A DNA stretch of 64,000 nucleotides from Phanerochaete sordida (taxonomy: Eukaryota > Basidiomycota > Agaricomycetes > Polyporales > Phanerochaetaceae), in the NCBI GenBank assembly GCA_019973155.2, contig BPQB01000118.1, positions 1-64,000 on the forward strand, read 5' to 3'. A program made the position numbers and the translations under genes. Of this stretch, positions 1-9,251 are shown piece by piece. Position 1 is the stretch's first letter; each line of letters begins with the position of its first letter. The notes below the pieces were generated by a model. It was not told the origin of the DNA, made no database searches, and saw nothing but the letters and a program-made list of their open reading frames with translations.

Positions 1-651
1 GGATTAAGGCTAGAATAAACATGGAGGCGTAGCATTACATGTTGAATATCCTGGACAAAGAGGACTGTGGCCTTTGACGCGACGCGACGCGCTGCTTTGG
101 CCGCGGTAATTGGGCGTCAATCGGCCGGGCGGGCGGGGGCGGCGCCCAAAAGGGGCATATTCCAAATTGGGCAATTGATCTAGTGGTGAAAGTCCAAAGC
201 TTTTTGGCCGGCGAGCTCCCGCCCCTTGCCTGATCAGGCAATTGATCTAGTGGCAAAACTTGGCCAACTCCCGCTACGTCGAACGTAGTTCAAGGAGGCG
301 CAGATAGCCACAGGGCGGGACAATCATCCCGCCGCCTTGCCACCGGGCCTTGCTGCCTTGTATCGCTCCCTGGTGGGAGTGGCATCGTGGCGATCTAGAA
401 TAGCTGTGTGACGCAGACGCGGGCAGGGTGAGTGAGTGCAAGGACCGGCGGTACTTGACGGGTGTAAGAACTCGTGCCGCGGCGGGCGATCGTGTCACCA
501 CCATCGCTACGCCCTCGTGATCGCCACCAACGTCGTCATGCGAGGAAAGAACAATATTGATATCTCGTGACGACATGCCCAAGTACCGTAAGTGGCGCGG
601 AGTACAGCATCGTACAAACTGCCGTGACCACGTCCACGACGGATGCATATC
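1..651. other. Left-edge stretch without a supported gene
   Basis: I see no credible coding model here. The stretch holds a GC-rich tract near 120-150 and two copies of a 16-base direct repeat (171-186 and 238-253). The open frames lack recognisable motifs and overlap each other on both strands. A transposon end is possible but not shown. Confidence 0.5.
171..253 (+). repeat. 16-base direct repeat pair
   Basis: The 16-mer gcaattgatctagtgg occurs exactly at 171-186 and again at 238-253, with 51 bases between the copies. The intervening DNA is GC-rich. This could be a footprint of a mobile element or a simple local duplication; the sequence alone does not decide. Confidence 0.6.
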
Positions 652-1337
652 CTACGACGAGTATCTGCGCTTCGGCATTTGGGGAAGCAAAGGAGGCGAA
701 GCCAAGAGATGCGTGAGGCTGGCGGACCTTCGTAGCGGGGCGCCGTTAATCGCCGCGTCTTTGTCCGAGTCTTTGTCCGAGTCGGCGTCTTCATGATCAG
801 CGATAGCGTTGTTCGGCATCTCTGCGAGAGCGAGCTGCGAGTTCTGCGAGTTCGACTGGGCTACCATTAGGCCGCTGCCTTTTCCAAGGGCTACGACAAC
901 CGCTGGAGCATGCACGGTAAATCACAGGCCGACGCACGTACGATACATGCTACTGACCGATAAGAGGGATACCCCTTCTGTTGAACGTAACATTGAACCA
1001 CGGCGAGGGATCCACTATCACCTCGTTTCTGACTTTTCCACACTTGAAGTACACTCGGATCTGAGTGCCTGGCGACAGCTTGTACTTCACCTCTCCCTCC
1101 GACACGACTATGGAGGATAAATGGAGTCAGGATGAAGTGCTGAAGCCAGGCAACGGAAATACGCTGACAAGGGGATGTGCGACTAGGACCGAGCACGAAC
1201 ATGTCGCTCAAGCCGGGGCCGATGTTGAAGTCTGGCAGCGTCTGCCACTGTCCTTGGATGTTCTTGTGCGAGAGCCGAATCAACGAAGACTCGCTGAAAT
1301 GATTGAAGATCGCGACCGTCGTCGACCGCTCTACCAT
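652..1337 (-). CDS. Small beta-rich (aegerolysin-like?) family member 1, with C-terminal extension
   Basis: Single-domain member of the family that fills 18-53 kb. I model three exons: 1337-1190, 1107-958 and 902-652. They sum to 549 bases (182 residues), all junctions phase 1. Exon 1 starts MVERSTTVAIFN and carries GQWQTLP and the I-G-P-G turn. Exon 2 starts V-S-E-G-E-V-K-Y, then V-Y-F-K-C and the end P-L-I-G. Unlike its relatives, exon 3 is long: after V-V-V-A-L it adds about 75 residues rich in Asp, Lys and Ser (the DSDKD motif occurs twice) and ends in a basic K-R-R-Y-S-S tail. No signal peptide is visible. It lies 17 kb from the main array and on the opposite strand to most members. Function unknown; a membrane- or ligand-binding beta-sandwich is an inference. 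Confidence 0.75.
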
Positions 1338-2116
1338 GTCTAGAATGCGAAATGAGTATATGTACCCAAGCAACAGCGCGTTCGAGTCGCTCACTCATGC
1401 GTATAAGACCGGATGGGCCTGAGGGCTCGGTTGAGGGAGCAGACCGTGCCTGGTGACGCCGTTGGGGCGCAGCACTGCACCTGTCATCGAGGGTTCGCAC
1501 GCCATTGACATGAGGCTCCCGCGGACGCCACTGTGGCAGGAGTACAGTCTATTGTTCACGCGCACATTTTTGCAGGGCATCGTCCACCAACTCTGCAATT
1601 TGTCTAGGAGGCGACGTCAGCGTGAGCGGAACAAGCACTGCGCTGGATTTGCTCACTCGTATAAACGGACAGTGGGTACCCGAATGAAGCAACGATCGCC
1701 GCCCGTCCACGACTGGCGGGATAAAACGTCGCAGCTGTCAGCAAGAGTCCGCACGCCGCTGCCATGAGGGTCATGCCACCGCCAAGTCGGGGTTTCGTGC
1801 ACGTTCTTGCGGGGCGAACATGAACGGCGCTGCTTGCCATCAATGAGATATGGCCGACGTACAGCAGATGATGATTATGGGTGTCTGGAATAATACAGGA
1901 ACATCCCGGGGTAAGTAGGAGCCACCAGCACGGGACTCGGCACGACGGAGCGGCAGATACGGACAAAATGGGGTTCGTGGGATTCTCGGATTAGGAATAA
2001 TATTGTCATTCAGGAGCCTGAAGAACGCAAACCAGGGATAAATGCCGACGATGTCTAACACATATGGGCACGTCAGCAACGGGATCCAAACCGAAAGAAT
2101 GTACGCACTCATCGCC
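1338..2116. other. Intergenic, no supported gene
   Basis: Region between family member 1 and the BTB gene that ends at 2117. Several overlapping frames are open, including a hydrophobic one on the minus strand near 1840-2110. None has a motif, splice pattern or paralogue in the window, so I call none. Confidence 0.4.
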
Positions 2117-3271
2117 TCAAGTCTCAGCGGGTGTAGGCCATGAGGAGATCTCAAAAATTGCGCCGAGACCTTCAAAAACTTTGCGTTGCTGCTGCTCCAT
2201 GGCCTTCAGCAGCTCTGTCTCGCAAGGTTTACAGATCCTCCGGCCTGCAGGGGCACCGGAAGGTACCTTTAGGTTCAGGCTCAGCTGTTCGAGTGGTAAA
2301 TGGTCCGTGAAGGCCTTGATCCGGATCCAGTGGCAGACCGCGCTCTGCAGCGCAGCTTCGCACGCCTTGCTGGAACAGAGCGGCTTCTCCAGCGCGTCGA
2401 CGACGGGCTGCCGGACGACGTAGTTGCACCGCAGTACCTCGTCAGTCTGACGGAGGCACAGATCACGGTCTGCAGGAGATAGCATGGCCGTTTCGCCGTG
2501 GAAAGCGACGCCATTGAGGATGTCGTCGACAGATAGGGCGAGGCAGAAGTATAGCGCTGTGACGATGAAGGCAGGGGGGTTCTCGCTGTCAATGGCCCGC
2601 CCCAGGTTGACTACAGCAATAGCGTCCTCCGCATCGGTGATAGTAACGGGATAACCTTCTTTTTCGCCGACGTAGGAGTGGATGCTAAGACGGTCAGGCA
2701 CGAACGTCGTCGGGAATAGATGCTCCAGACGGGCGATGGCTTCGTCGACAATGTGCTGAATCTTGTACCTAAGGGCAAGAAGGGTAATTCTGCGTAGACG
2801 CACAAACTCGATGGGCTTTCTCCAGTCAAAGAAACCACTGTCGCAAAATATATGAAGACCAAGACGGCTGTCTGAGAGCACAACCACGCACCTTCGCCCA
2901 CCATGGTACACGACCATGAAGAGCTCCGCCAAACTCGCGCCATCTTCGTCCACGCGGAGTACCGGGCACCCTTCCAGCATCTCAGCAGGGCCGCCGTCGG
3001 CATGCACGTCCTCCAACAGGTCGTTGAAGACGCTCGAGTTCCAGGAGAGGATGCCAGCGTGCAGCCTGAAGTCCACCCCTTTCGCGGCGATGACGACGTT
3101 GCCATCGCACCACCAAAGATCCCTATGCCTCAGCTGGACGGTGTTCGCAGCGAGCCGAAGGTCCTGGGAAGGGCTCGCGATGTTCTCCTCCTGCGGTTCG
3201 ACTTTGCGACGCTTCTCGCTGGGTGGGTCGTCCTCGCCGACATTGGCCTCGGACTGTGACCGACAAGCCAT
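2117..3271 (-). CDS. BTB/POZ domain protein, copy 1
   Basis: Two exons (3271-2892 and 2837-2117) around a 54-base intron. The start is M-A-C-R-S-Q-S; the reading frame is open further upstream, but the other copy is frameshifted there, so that part is probably leader. Residues about 20-30 are a basic S-E-K-R-R-K-V-E segment that could be a nuclear signal. A BTB core follows (LWWCDGNVVIAAKGVDFRLH, then L-S-W-N-S-S-V-F). Exon 2 begins G-F-F-D-W-R-K-P and has I-Q-H-I-V-D-E-A and a Cys-containing C-terminal part. BTB proteins of this fungal family are generally taken as dimerising or Cullin-3 adaptor proteins; the target is unknown. It closely resembles the copy at 7.7-8.8 kb, which shares the intron position and upstream DNA, so this is a recent duplication. 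Confidence 0.85.
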   Translation of the reverse strand: MACRSQSEANVGEDDPPSEKRRKVEPQEENIASPSQDLRLAANTVQLRHRDLWWCDGNVVIAAKGVDFRLHAGILSWNSSVFNDLLEDVHADGGPAEMLEGCPVLRVDEDGASLAELFMVVYHGGRRCVVVLSDSRLGLHIFCDSGFFDWRKPIEFVRLRRITLLALRYKIQHIVDEAIARLEHLFPTTFVPDRLSIHSYVGEKEGYPVTITDAEDAIAVVNLGRAIDSENPPAFIVTALYFCLALSVDDILNGVAFHGETAMLSPADRDLCLRQTDEVLRCNYVVRQPVVDALEKPLCSSKACEAALQSAVCHWIRIKAFTDHLPLEQLSLNLKVPSGAPAGRRICKPCETELLKAMEQQQRKVFEGLGAIFEISSWPTPAET

Positions 3272-3817
3272 GATATACAGAGCGCGCCGGTGTATGCCAA
3301 AGATGCTAGGTGAGAGTAACAAGTAGAAAATGTGGAGGTATAATATTGGTGAGATGAGTGCGGTGACGAGGGCTCCCTGTGACATATCGCGGGACGCGGC
3401 AGTCATGTGCGCGTGCGTCACATCACGCATCCGCTTCCCCGCTGTGACTCCAGTGACTCTGACGTCGAAGTTTCGCCTCGAACAACGCTGTTATGGATGA
3501 CCGCACATGAGTCTATGAATTGAAAGGAACGACATATCGCGCGAGAGATAGGGCGTACCTTGAAGACATCACACTGTCGAAATCAAGTCGAAATTCGTGG
3601 ACGAATGCTTATGCGACTCGAAGCCAAGCTACATTCCGAATTTCTGAATCATTTCTACACGCCAATTCGTGAAAAAAGCCCCACAGCTAGGGCACCAGAC
3701 TTCTGTTCAATTCTTAAATAATCGGTAGCTGGTCTAGTCGCATATCCTTCGTTCCCGTTTTGCCTTCGGATCGAACGTTATCGATCCTCGAATGCAGCTT
3801 GGTTCATGCGTCATCCG
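3272..3817. other. Upstream region of BTB copy 1
   Basis: Spacer between the BTB start and the 3' end of the P450, both on the minus strand. The part at about 3340-3430 resembles the region upstream of the second BTB gene (about 8925-9009), which suggests shared promoter or leader DNA. I see no gene. Confidence 0.5.
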
Positions 3818-5907
3818 CTACAATACCGACGACTGACGGTTCCGGAACAGCACTCGGGCTTCTTCATGGGGTTGGGTGCTCAGTACACTCGTTACGTTCT
3901 GGGGACGCACACCCTCCGCCGCGAACTTCACGTCGTAGTGCAGCACAACGAAGACCAGCATCGCCTTCATCTCCATTGCCGCGAAGAACCGCCCGGGGCT
4001 GCAGCAGATCATATGGTCAAGCCGCTGCATAGTTCGTTGATGAGGCATGCCAGCCAACGCACCATGCGTGCTTTCCGTGTCCGAACGGAATGTAGTCCGC
4101 GCCGGTCGTGACAAGCTGCTTCTGCGCTACATTGGTGCTGAACTCAGGCGTCGGGACGTATCTCCAGGGTCGGAACGCCGTGGCGTCGTCATGAATCCCG
4201 TCGTCGCCGTGCATCGGCGCTGCGGGAGAGACGAGGATTGTGCCCGCGGGGATGTGCGTACCGTCCGAGAATTTGAAGGGCTTGAGGGCCTTGCGCATGC
4301 ACGGCACTGGTATAGCATTTCGTCAATGGCTATATAGAACGGAGTGCAGAATGATAGCACCTACAAACGATCATGTGGGAATGCCGCAGGCTCTCGCGGA
4401 GAAAGCTGTCCACTCTGACTAACTTGCCCATCGCGTTCTTCGTTAAGCCCTCTTCAGCTATCACGGCCTCGATCTCCGCCCTCAGCGGCGCGATGAGCTC
4501 CGGACTGGCAGCGAGGTAGTATAAAGCGTGTGTGAAGCTCTGGAACGTAGTGCACCCGATAATAATCAGATGGATTGACCGTGATCATGGGTGACTTACG
4601 TTCGATGTGGTGTTAATGGATGTAAAATTGACGAATAGCATAGTGAGAATAACCTGTTTTATCGGCTGTGAGCGAGACTCGAGCTCATCGATGACCCATT
4701 GAAGCATGTCACTCTACATGCGTGGTACCAGGTGATGTGATCAATGAGGCGCGTAACTGTGTCCAAAGGCCAATCAACTTACAGGTTTGTCAGACCAGCC
4801 TTCGCCGTATTGTGCCATGAGACGCTTGCGCTCCTCCACCGCGGGCCCAAGGATTTGCATCCCTTCGTCGAGGCGGCAATCGATGTGCGTCGCTATGCGT
4901 GCGACGATGTACTTCAGCATGGGCGGAAAGCAGGCGAGCAAATTCATGGCCTTCGCTAGGTCGTTGATGAATTGCGCGAGCAGCTCGAGATACGCCCGGT
5001 CTCGACCTACGGACTTCGCATCACGACGGAGTCTGTCTGGTATTGGAACTGATAGACTTACAGAGGGGTTCTCCGACGAATGCACGGTTGCTGGAACGTG
5101 CAACAGCCTCTCTTATCACCTTGATCGCATGCACGGGGATCCACTCTACCGTTCACGATCGAGGGTCAGGCACTGGCTCAGAATACGACATGGCAGGCTG
5201 ACCTTTGCTGCTACTGGGGACCATGTCTTCGAAGGTGGCACGAATTTCATCGTATATGTCACCGAAGACATTGGGGAGGTGTTTGTTGAGCTGGCGCTTC
5301 ATAATCTCGACATAGAAGGGGTCGTGCACGGTGCTGCTCGGCCCGAAGACATATTTGAAGCCTGAAAGCTAAGCCGATGTCAGATCGATGTCTACACATC
5401 TGTGACCGCGACGCAGACAAACCTCTTCAAGAGCCTCAACGGAAGAGATAGTGTCATCGGGGAGCCTCAGCATCTCCTCAATCAGCTTCGGTGCCGGGAC
5501 AACGACAAGCCAGCGGTCTGTGAAGGCAACTTTGAAGATCCCGCCCTCGTACTGTTTGTCGGCTGATGAGCACACGAACGGAGTGTCGGATGGCCATCCA
5601 GATGTACCTTGTTGTAGCCGCGCTGGAGAATGTTATTTCCGTCGCGCAAAAAGTCGAAAGTGGCCTTGAAGGAAAGGAGAGGGAGAGAAGAGCCTCCGAC
5701 TGTGGGAATGTGACGAAGCTAAAAAAAAAGATAGACGTGTGTTAGGTCTAATGTGATAGATCTCAGGAGCAGCGGACCTACGTCGGAGGAGCTGAAGAAG
5801 CTGTATAACAGGAGGACGATAGCTGCACCGAAGGCCAAGTATTTGACCGATGTGAGAACGTCAGACGAAAGTAAGGCGAGTTCGATAGCTGCCATCGCTG
5901 TCGGCAC
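3818..5907 (-). CDS. Cytochrome P450 monooxygenase, apparently intact
   Basis: Multi-exon P450 read from 5907 down to the stop at 3818. Exon 1 (5907-5782) encodes an N-terminal membrane anchor (V-K-Y-L-A-F-G-A-A-I-V-L-L-L-Y). The next exon has H-I-P-T-V-G-G-S-S-L-P, typical of the proline hinge. The I-helix region has N-F-T-S-I-N-T-T-S. The ExxR motif is E-S-L-R, followed by the K-F-S-D-G-T-H-I-P-A-G strand and F-R-P-W-R-Y. The heme loop is split by an intron whose removal gives FGHGKHACPGRFFA, with the ligand cysteine codon formed across the junction. The protein should be ER-bound and oxidise a small hydrophobic substrate using a reductase partner. It resembles fungal ent-kaurene-oxidase-like/CYP512- or CYP5150-type enzymes, but the exact family is not certain. 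It lies about 6.7 kb from an A-T-R reductase, and a decayed P450 tail lies beside it. Confidence 0.85.
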
Positions 5908-6699
5908 AGGCAGGACTGCAACTGAAGAACGGAAGGGGGCTCAGCTTCGTGAAGGCTTTATACAGGTGCCCGCGTCTCCATGACCGAGCCTCTGGAGTTA
6001 CTTTGAAGCCATTTCTGCATGCCATCGCCGTGCCTCAGTGGTGCCTTGAACTAAGAAGCACGCCCAGACTGTGGTAGACCTCCCCGCAAAACCTTCGAGG
6101 CCCGTGACCCGTCGGCCTCAAGTACGCACGATTACGTCGCGTCCGCGCGAGCTAACCAGTACATATCTCTTTGTCCAACCACATCACGGAGTTGAGGCTG
6201 GAGATGCGATATCGGACTAGCATAACTACCTTCGAGCGTGGCGCATCTGTAGTGTTCGAAGACTGCAACGATGAACTTTTAGCAATTACGGGAGTGTCTG
6301 CGGGAGCACGCACCTCAGATCATCTCACGCTGTGCCAGATAGGCTATCTGGGCGCGATAGCTCGACGATGGGCACGGGATCCGTCTGGCTCGCGCCTGCC
6401 ACGGACGAAGGGAGCGCTGGGAACGACGGAGCGCGCTGGGGAACGGCGGAGCCCTGCCAAGGATAGCGAACTCCGAAATTCTGCGCATGCAAGGTTTGAA
6501 CCAAGATGGAGGTATAGCGCCACGGCTGCCGTGAGATGCACGGCCAACAGCCCGAGGCCGCCACACAGGTGACATTATGTGGCGCAGTCCCGGCTCTGAA
6601 AGTCCAAGTTTAATCTTGCTCAAACGACGATTATTCATCTTACTCGCCTCCTGCTGCGGCCGGTTCCTCGAAGCGGAGGCGCTGTTTTCGAGGCGTACG
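5908..6699. other. Intergenic, P450 upstream region
   Basis: Upstream of the P450. A TATA-like tataaa on the minus strand lies near 5957-5962, about 50 bases before the start codon. The rest shows no supported gene; open frames on both strands overlap without motifs. Confidence 0.45.
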
Positions 6700-6900
6700 C
6701 AGTGGTCTGCGGACTCGACATCGTGATTGAGGACGATGCACATCGTGGCTTTGAACGCCGTTCCAAGCGCTCCGGGCTGCAAAGCTAAAACGCGCGTGTC
6801 AGCCACATCCTGCGCCGCACGAGCCGCACGTCGCCACACCACGCGCACTTTCCGTGCCCAAACGCCACATACTTCGACGAGGCCTCCGCGCACGGCTTCT
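6700..6900 (-). pseudogene. Decayed C-terminal fragment of a P450
   Basis: Minus-strand DNA encodes K-Y-V-A-F-G-H-G-K-C-A-W, matching the heme loop of the intact neighbour including its split intron position. About 70 bases further on, another frame reads P-G-A-L-G-T-A-F-K-A-T-M-C-I-V-L-N-H-D-V, the remains of the P-G-R-F-F-A-x-x-x-x-K-x-M-L-x-x-V-L-x-Y-D-V helix. The arginine and both phenylalanines after P-G are lost, and no upstream exons with ExxR or I-helix were found. This is a relic, not a gene. Confidence 0.7.
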
Positions 6901-7088
6901 GCGGCGCGCCCTTCGCCTCGGAGCCCGCGTCCGCGGTCCGCGTTCCGCCCGCGCCCGACGCCGCACTCGACAACCCACGTTCATATAGCTCGCGGAGGAT
7001 GTCGTGCGCGACACCTTCGGGCTCTCCACCACGCAGTGCAACAGGATCCTCGACTGCGTGACGCGTGGGATAGACAGCGCATGGACAG

Positions 7089-7181
7089 TGGACGGTGAAG
7101 TTCAACCGCTCGCTGCGGTCGTTCGAGGACCCGGTCGCCGCGGGCGTGTGCCTGCTCGTCGACGACGTCACTGCCATCTAG
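7089..7181 (+). pseudogene. Relic of the reductase domain of an A-T-R (NRPS-like) gene
   Basis: Plus-strand DNA reads W-T-V-K-F-N-R-S-L-R-S-F-E-D then a L-V-D-D-V segment. It aligns without gaps to the intact A-T-R gene at about 15,427-15,510 (W-T-V-N-F-N-L-A-L-Q-S-F-E-D ... L-V-D-V), at nucleotide level as well. Nothing of the rest of the gene is visible. It lies next to, and opposite in strand to, the P450 relic. Confidence 0.7.
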
Positions 7182-7688
7182 AGCTGCGAAGATGAAAGTG
7201 CAAAACTTGAACTGAATAGCAGCCCACGCTTGCTAGCGCCCCGATGGGTACAGCGTTGCGGATGTCAGGAAGGGTATGCACGTCACTGCCATGAGGCTTG
7301 CGCTATCGCTTCAGGAGCCTGGCAGGTCTGAGAGGCGGACGTAAGCTGTAGAGACGGCACCGAACGAGCCATAACCATGGTTGGATAGAAATCACTTTCG
7401 AGGGCTTACAAGATTGATATGAATGAGTCCGGGGCGATACCAGCACTGCCGGCGAGAGTTCTTCGCGGCACTGACGCGAAAGGTGCAGGCGAAATCCTTT
7501 CGGTACACACGAAATTTGGATGCTAGCGAAGCACTACAGGTGGTAAAATATCCAGAGTAGAAGCAAAGCGAACACTGAGCAGCATGCAGAGCGCAGCGGA
7601 GGTATACATGATGATGTTGTCTAGAGTACGCAAACCCGTTAGTAATGCAATCCAAAATAAGGAGACATCCTAGGGCGCACGGGGATCG
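7182..7688. other. Intergenic, no supported gene
   Basis: Between the reductase relic and the second BTB gene. I see no motif-bearing frame and no repeat. Confidence 0.4.
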
Positions 7689-8845
7689 TCAGGCCTGTAT
7701 GGGCGCTGGCCAGGTGGAGATTTTGAAAAGCTTCCCGAGGCCCTCAAAAACTTGACGTTGTTGCTGCTCAATGGCATCCTGCAGACCCGTCTTGCAGCCC
7801 TTGCAGATCTTTCTATCGGGATGGTCCGGCGAAGGTTGCTCAAGGTCCACGCTCACTGCGGCCAGGGGGCAATAGTCCATGAACGCCTTGGTTCGGATCC
7901 ACTTGCAAACCACGCTCTGCAGGGCCGCGTGGCACGTCTTGTTGGGACACAGAGGCTTTTCGAGTGCGCCAGTGACGGGCTGCCGCACCACGTAACCATA
8001 TAGAAGCATACTGTCGGCCTTCGCGAGGCATAGGTCACGATCCGCGGGAGAGAGCGCCACCGCACCACCGTCGAAGGGGATGACGTCGAAGAGGTACCGA
8101 ACGTTCAGGTTCACGCAGTGATACAGCGCGGTGGCGATGAATGCCGGAGGGTTTTCGCTGTCGATTCTTCGTGCAAGATCAATGACGGCGACGAGGTGCT
8201 CGACGTCGACGATGGATACGGGAAAATCCTCGATTCCTTCGATGAACGAATTCACACCGAGACGATCTGGCGTGAATGTCGTCGGGAATAGATGCTCCAA
8301 GCGGGCGACAGCTTCGTCGACGATGTGCTGAATCTTGTAACGCAGGGCGAGAAGAGTAATTTCGCGCAGATGAAAGAGCTCTATGCTCTTTTTCCAGTCG
8401 AAGAAGCCACTGGCCCGAGTCGTATGAGGGTGATTGCGGCTCTTGAGAACGTCACCACGCACCTTCTTCCGCCGTCGTACAAGACCATGAAAAGCTCCGC
8501 CAAGCTCGTACCATCATCCTCCACACGGAGCACGCGACATCCTTCCCAAGTCTCTGCACCACCGCCGTCGGCCTGGGCGCCGTCCAACAGAACCTTGAAG
8601 ACGCCTGAGTTCCAGGAGAGAATGCCAGCGTGCATTTTGAAGTTCATCCCTTTCGCAGCGACGACGACGTTGCCGTCAGAAAACCAGAGGTGATCATGCC
8701 TCGGTTGGAAGGTGTCTGCAGCCGGCTGGCCGTCCTGGGAAGGCCTTGCGATGCCTTCCTTCTGTTGTTCGACCTTGCGACGCTTCCCGGACGAGGGCGT
8801 GTCGGCCTCGGCGACGTTGGCTTGCGCCTGCGACCGACGGACCAT
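7689..8845 (-). CDS. BTB/POZ domain protein, copy 2
   Basis: Two exons (about 8845-8463 and 8409-7689) with a 53-base intron at the same place as in copy 1. An in-frame ATG also exists at 8878. The order is as in copy 1: a basic S-G-K-R-R-K-V-E stretch, LWFSDGNVVVAAKGMNFKMH, the G-G-R-R splice junction, G-F-F-D-W-K-K, I-Q-H-I-V-D-E-A, and a C-terminal Cys-x2-Cys-like part (K-I-C-K-G-C-K). Likely role: BTB adaptor or scaffold, target unknown. The reading frame is intact; the upstream DNA also resembles that of copy 1, so the duplication included the promoter side. Confidence 0.85.
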
Positions 8846-9251
8846 CCTAGACGGCGTGAGGGCAGGGGTCGATAGCACGAATGTCGAAGGAGGAAGGCTG
8901 TGGGTGGAAAGAGTGGATGTATGCGGACGAGATGAGCGCGACGACCAAAGCCGCGTTGTGACATTCCGCGGGACGCCGCGGTCATGTGTGCGCGTGTCAC
9001 GTCACGCACCCACCCTACCCACTTTCCTGCCGCTCACCTCAACGTAGATAAAAAGGCATTTCCGCACTGAATTTTCTATCGCACGAACTGACACACAGCT
9101 TGAAGACAGTCTGTCGAGCTTCGCGGAAGAATATTTGCGAAAATCCTTTGAAGAAGCTCGAGCATACGTATCCAAGTTTTCAACATGACTTTCTCGTATA
9201 GTATTCTTATGTGTTCTATTGAAATTGGCAGCCGTGTAGCACGCTATATTG
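8846..9251. other. Intergenic between BTB copy 2 and the F-box gene
   Basis: About 8925-9009 matches the upstream region of BTB copy 1. The remainder is the 3' flank of the F-box gene. I see no additional gene. Confidence 0.5.

Noticed and set aside
1840..2175. Hydrophobic minus-strand frame, possible membrane peptide
   Set aside because: It overlaps the end of the BTB gene on the same strand and has no promoter or conserved feature.
3272..3430. N-terminal extension of BTB copy 1 (53 residues, hydrophobic)
   Set aside because: The equivalent DNA before copy 2 is similar but frameshifted, which argues that it is untranslated leader or promoter.
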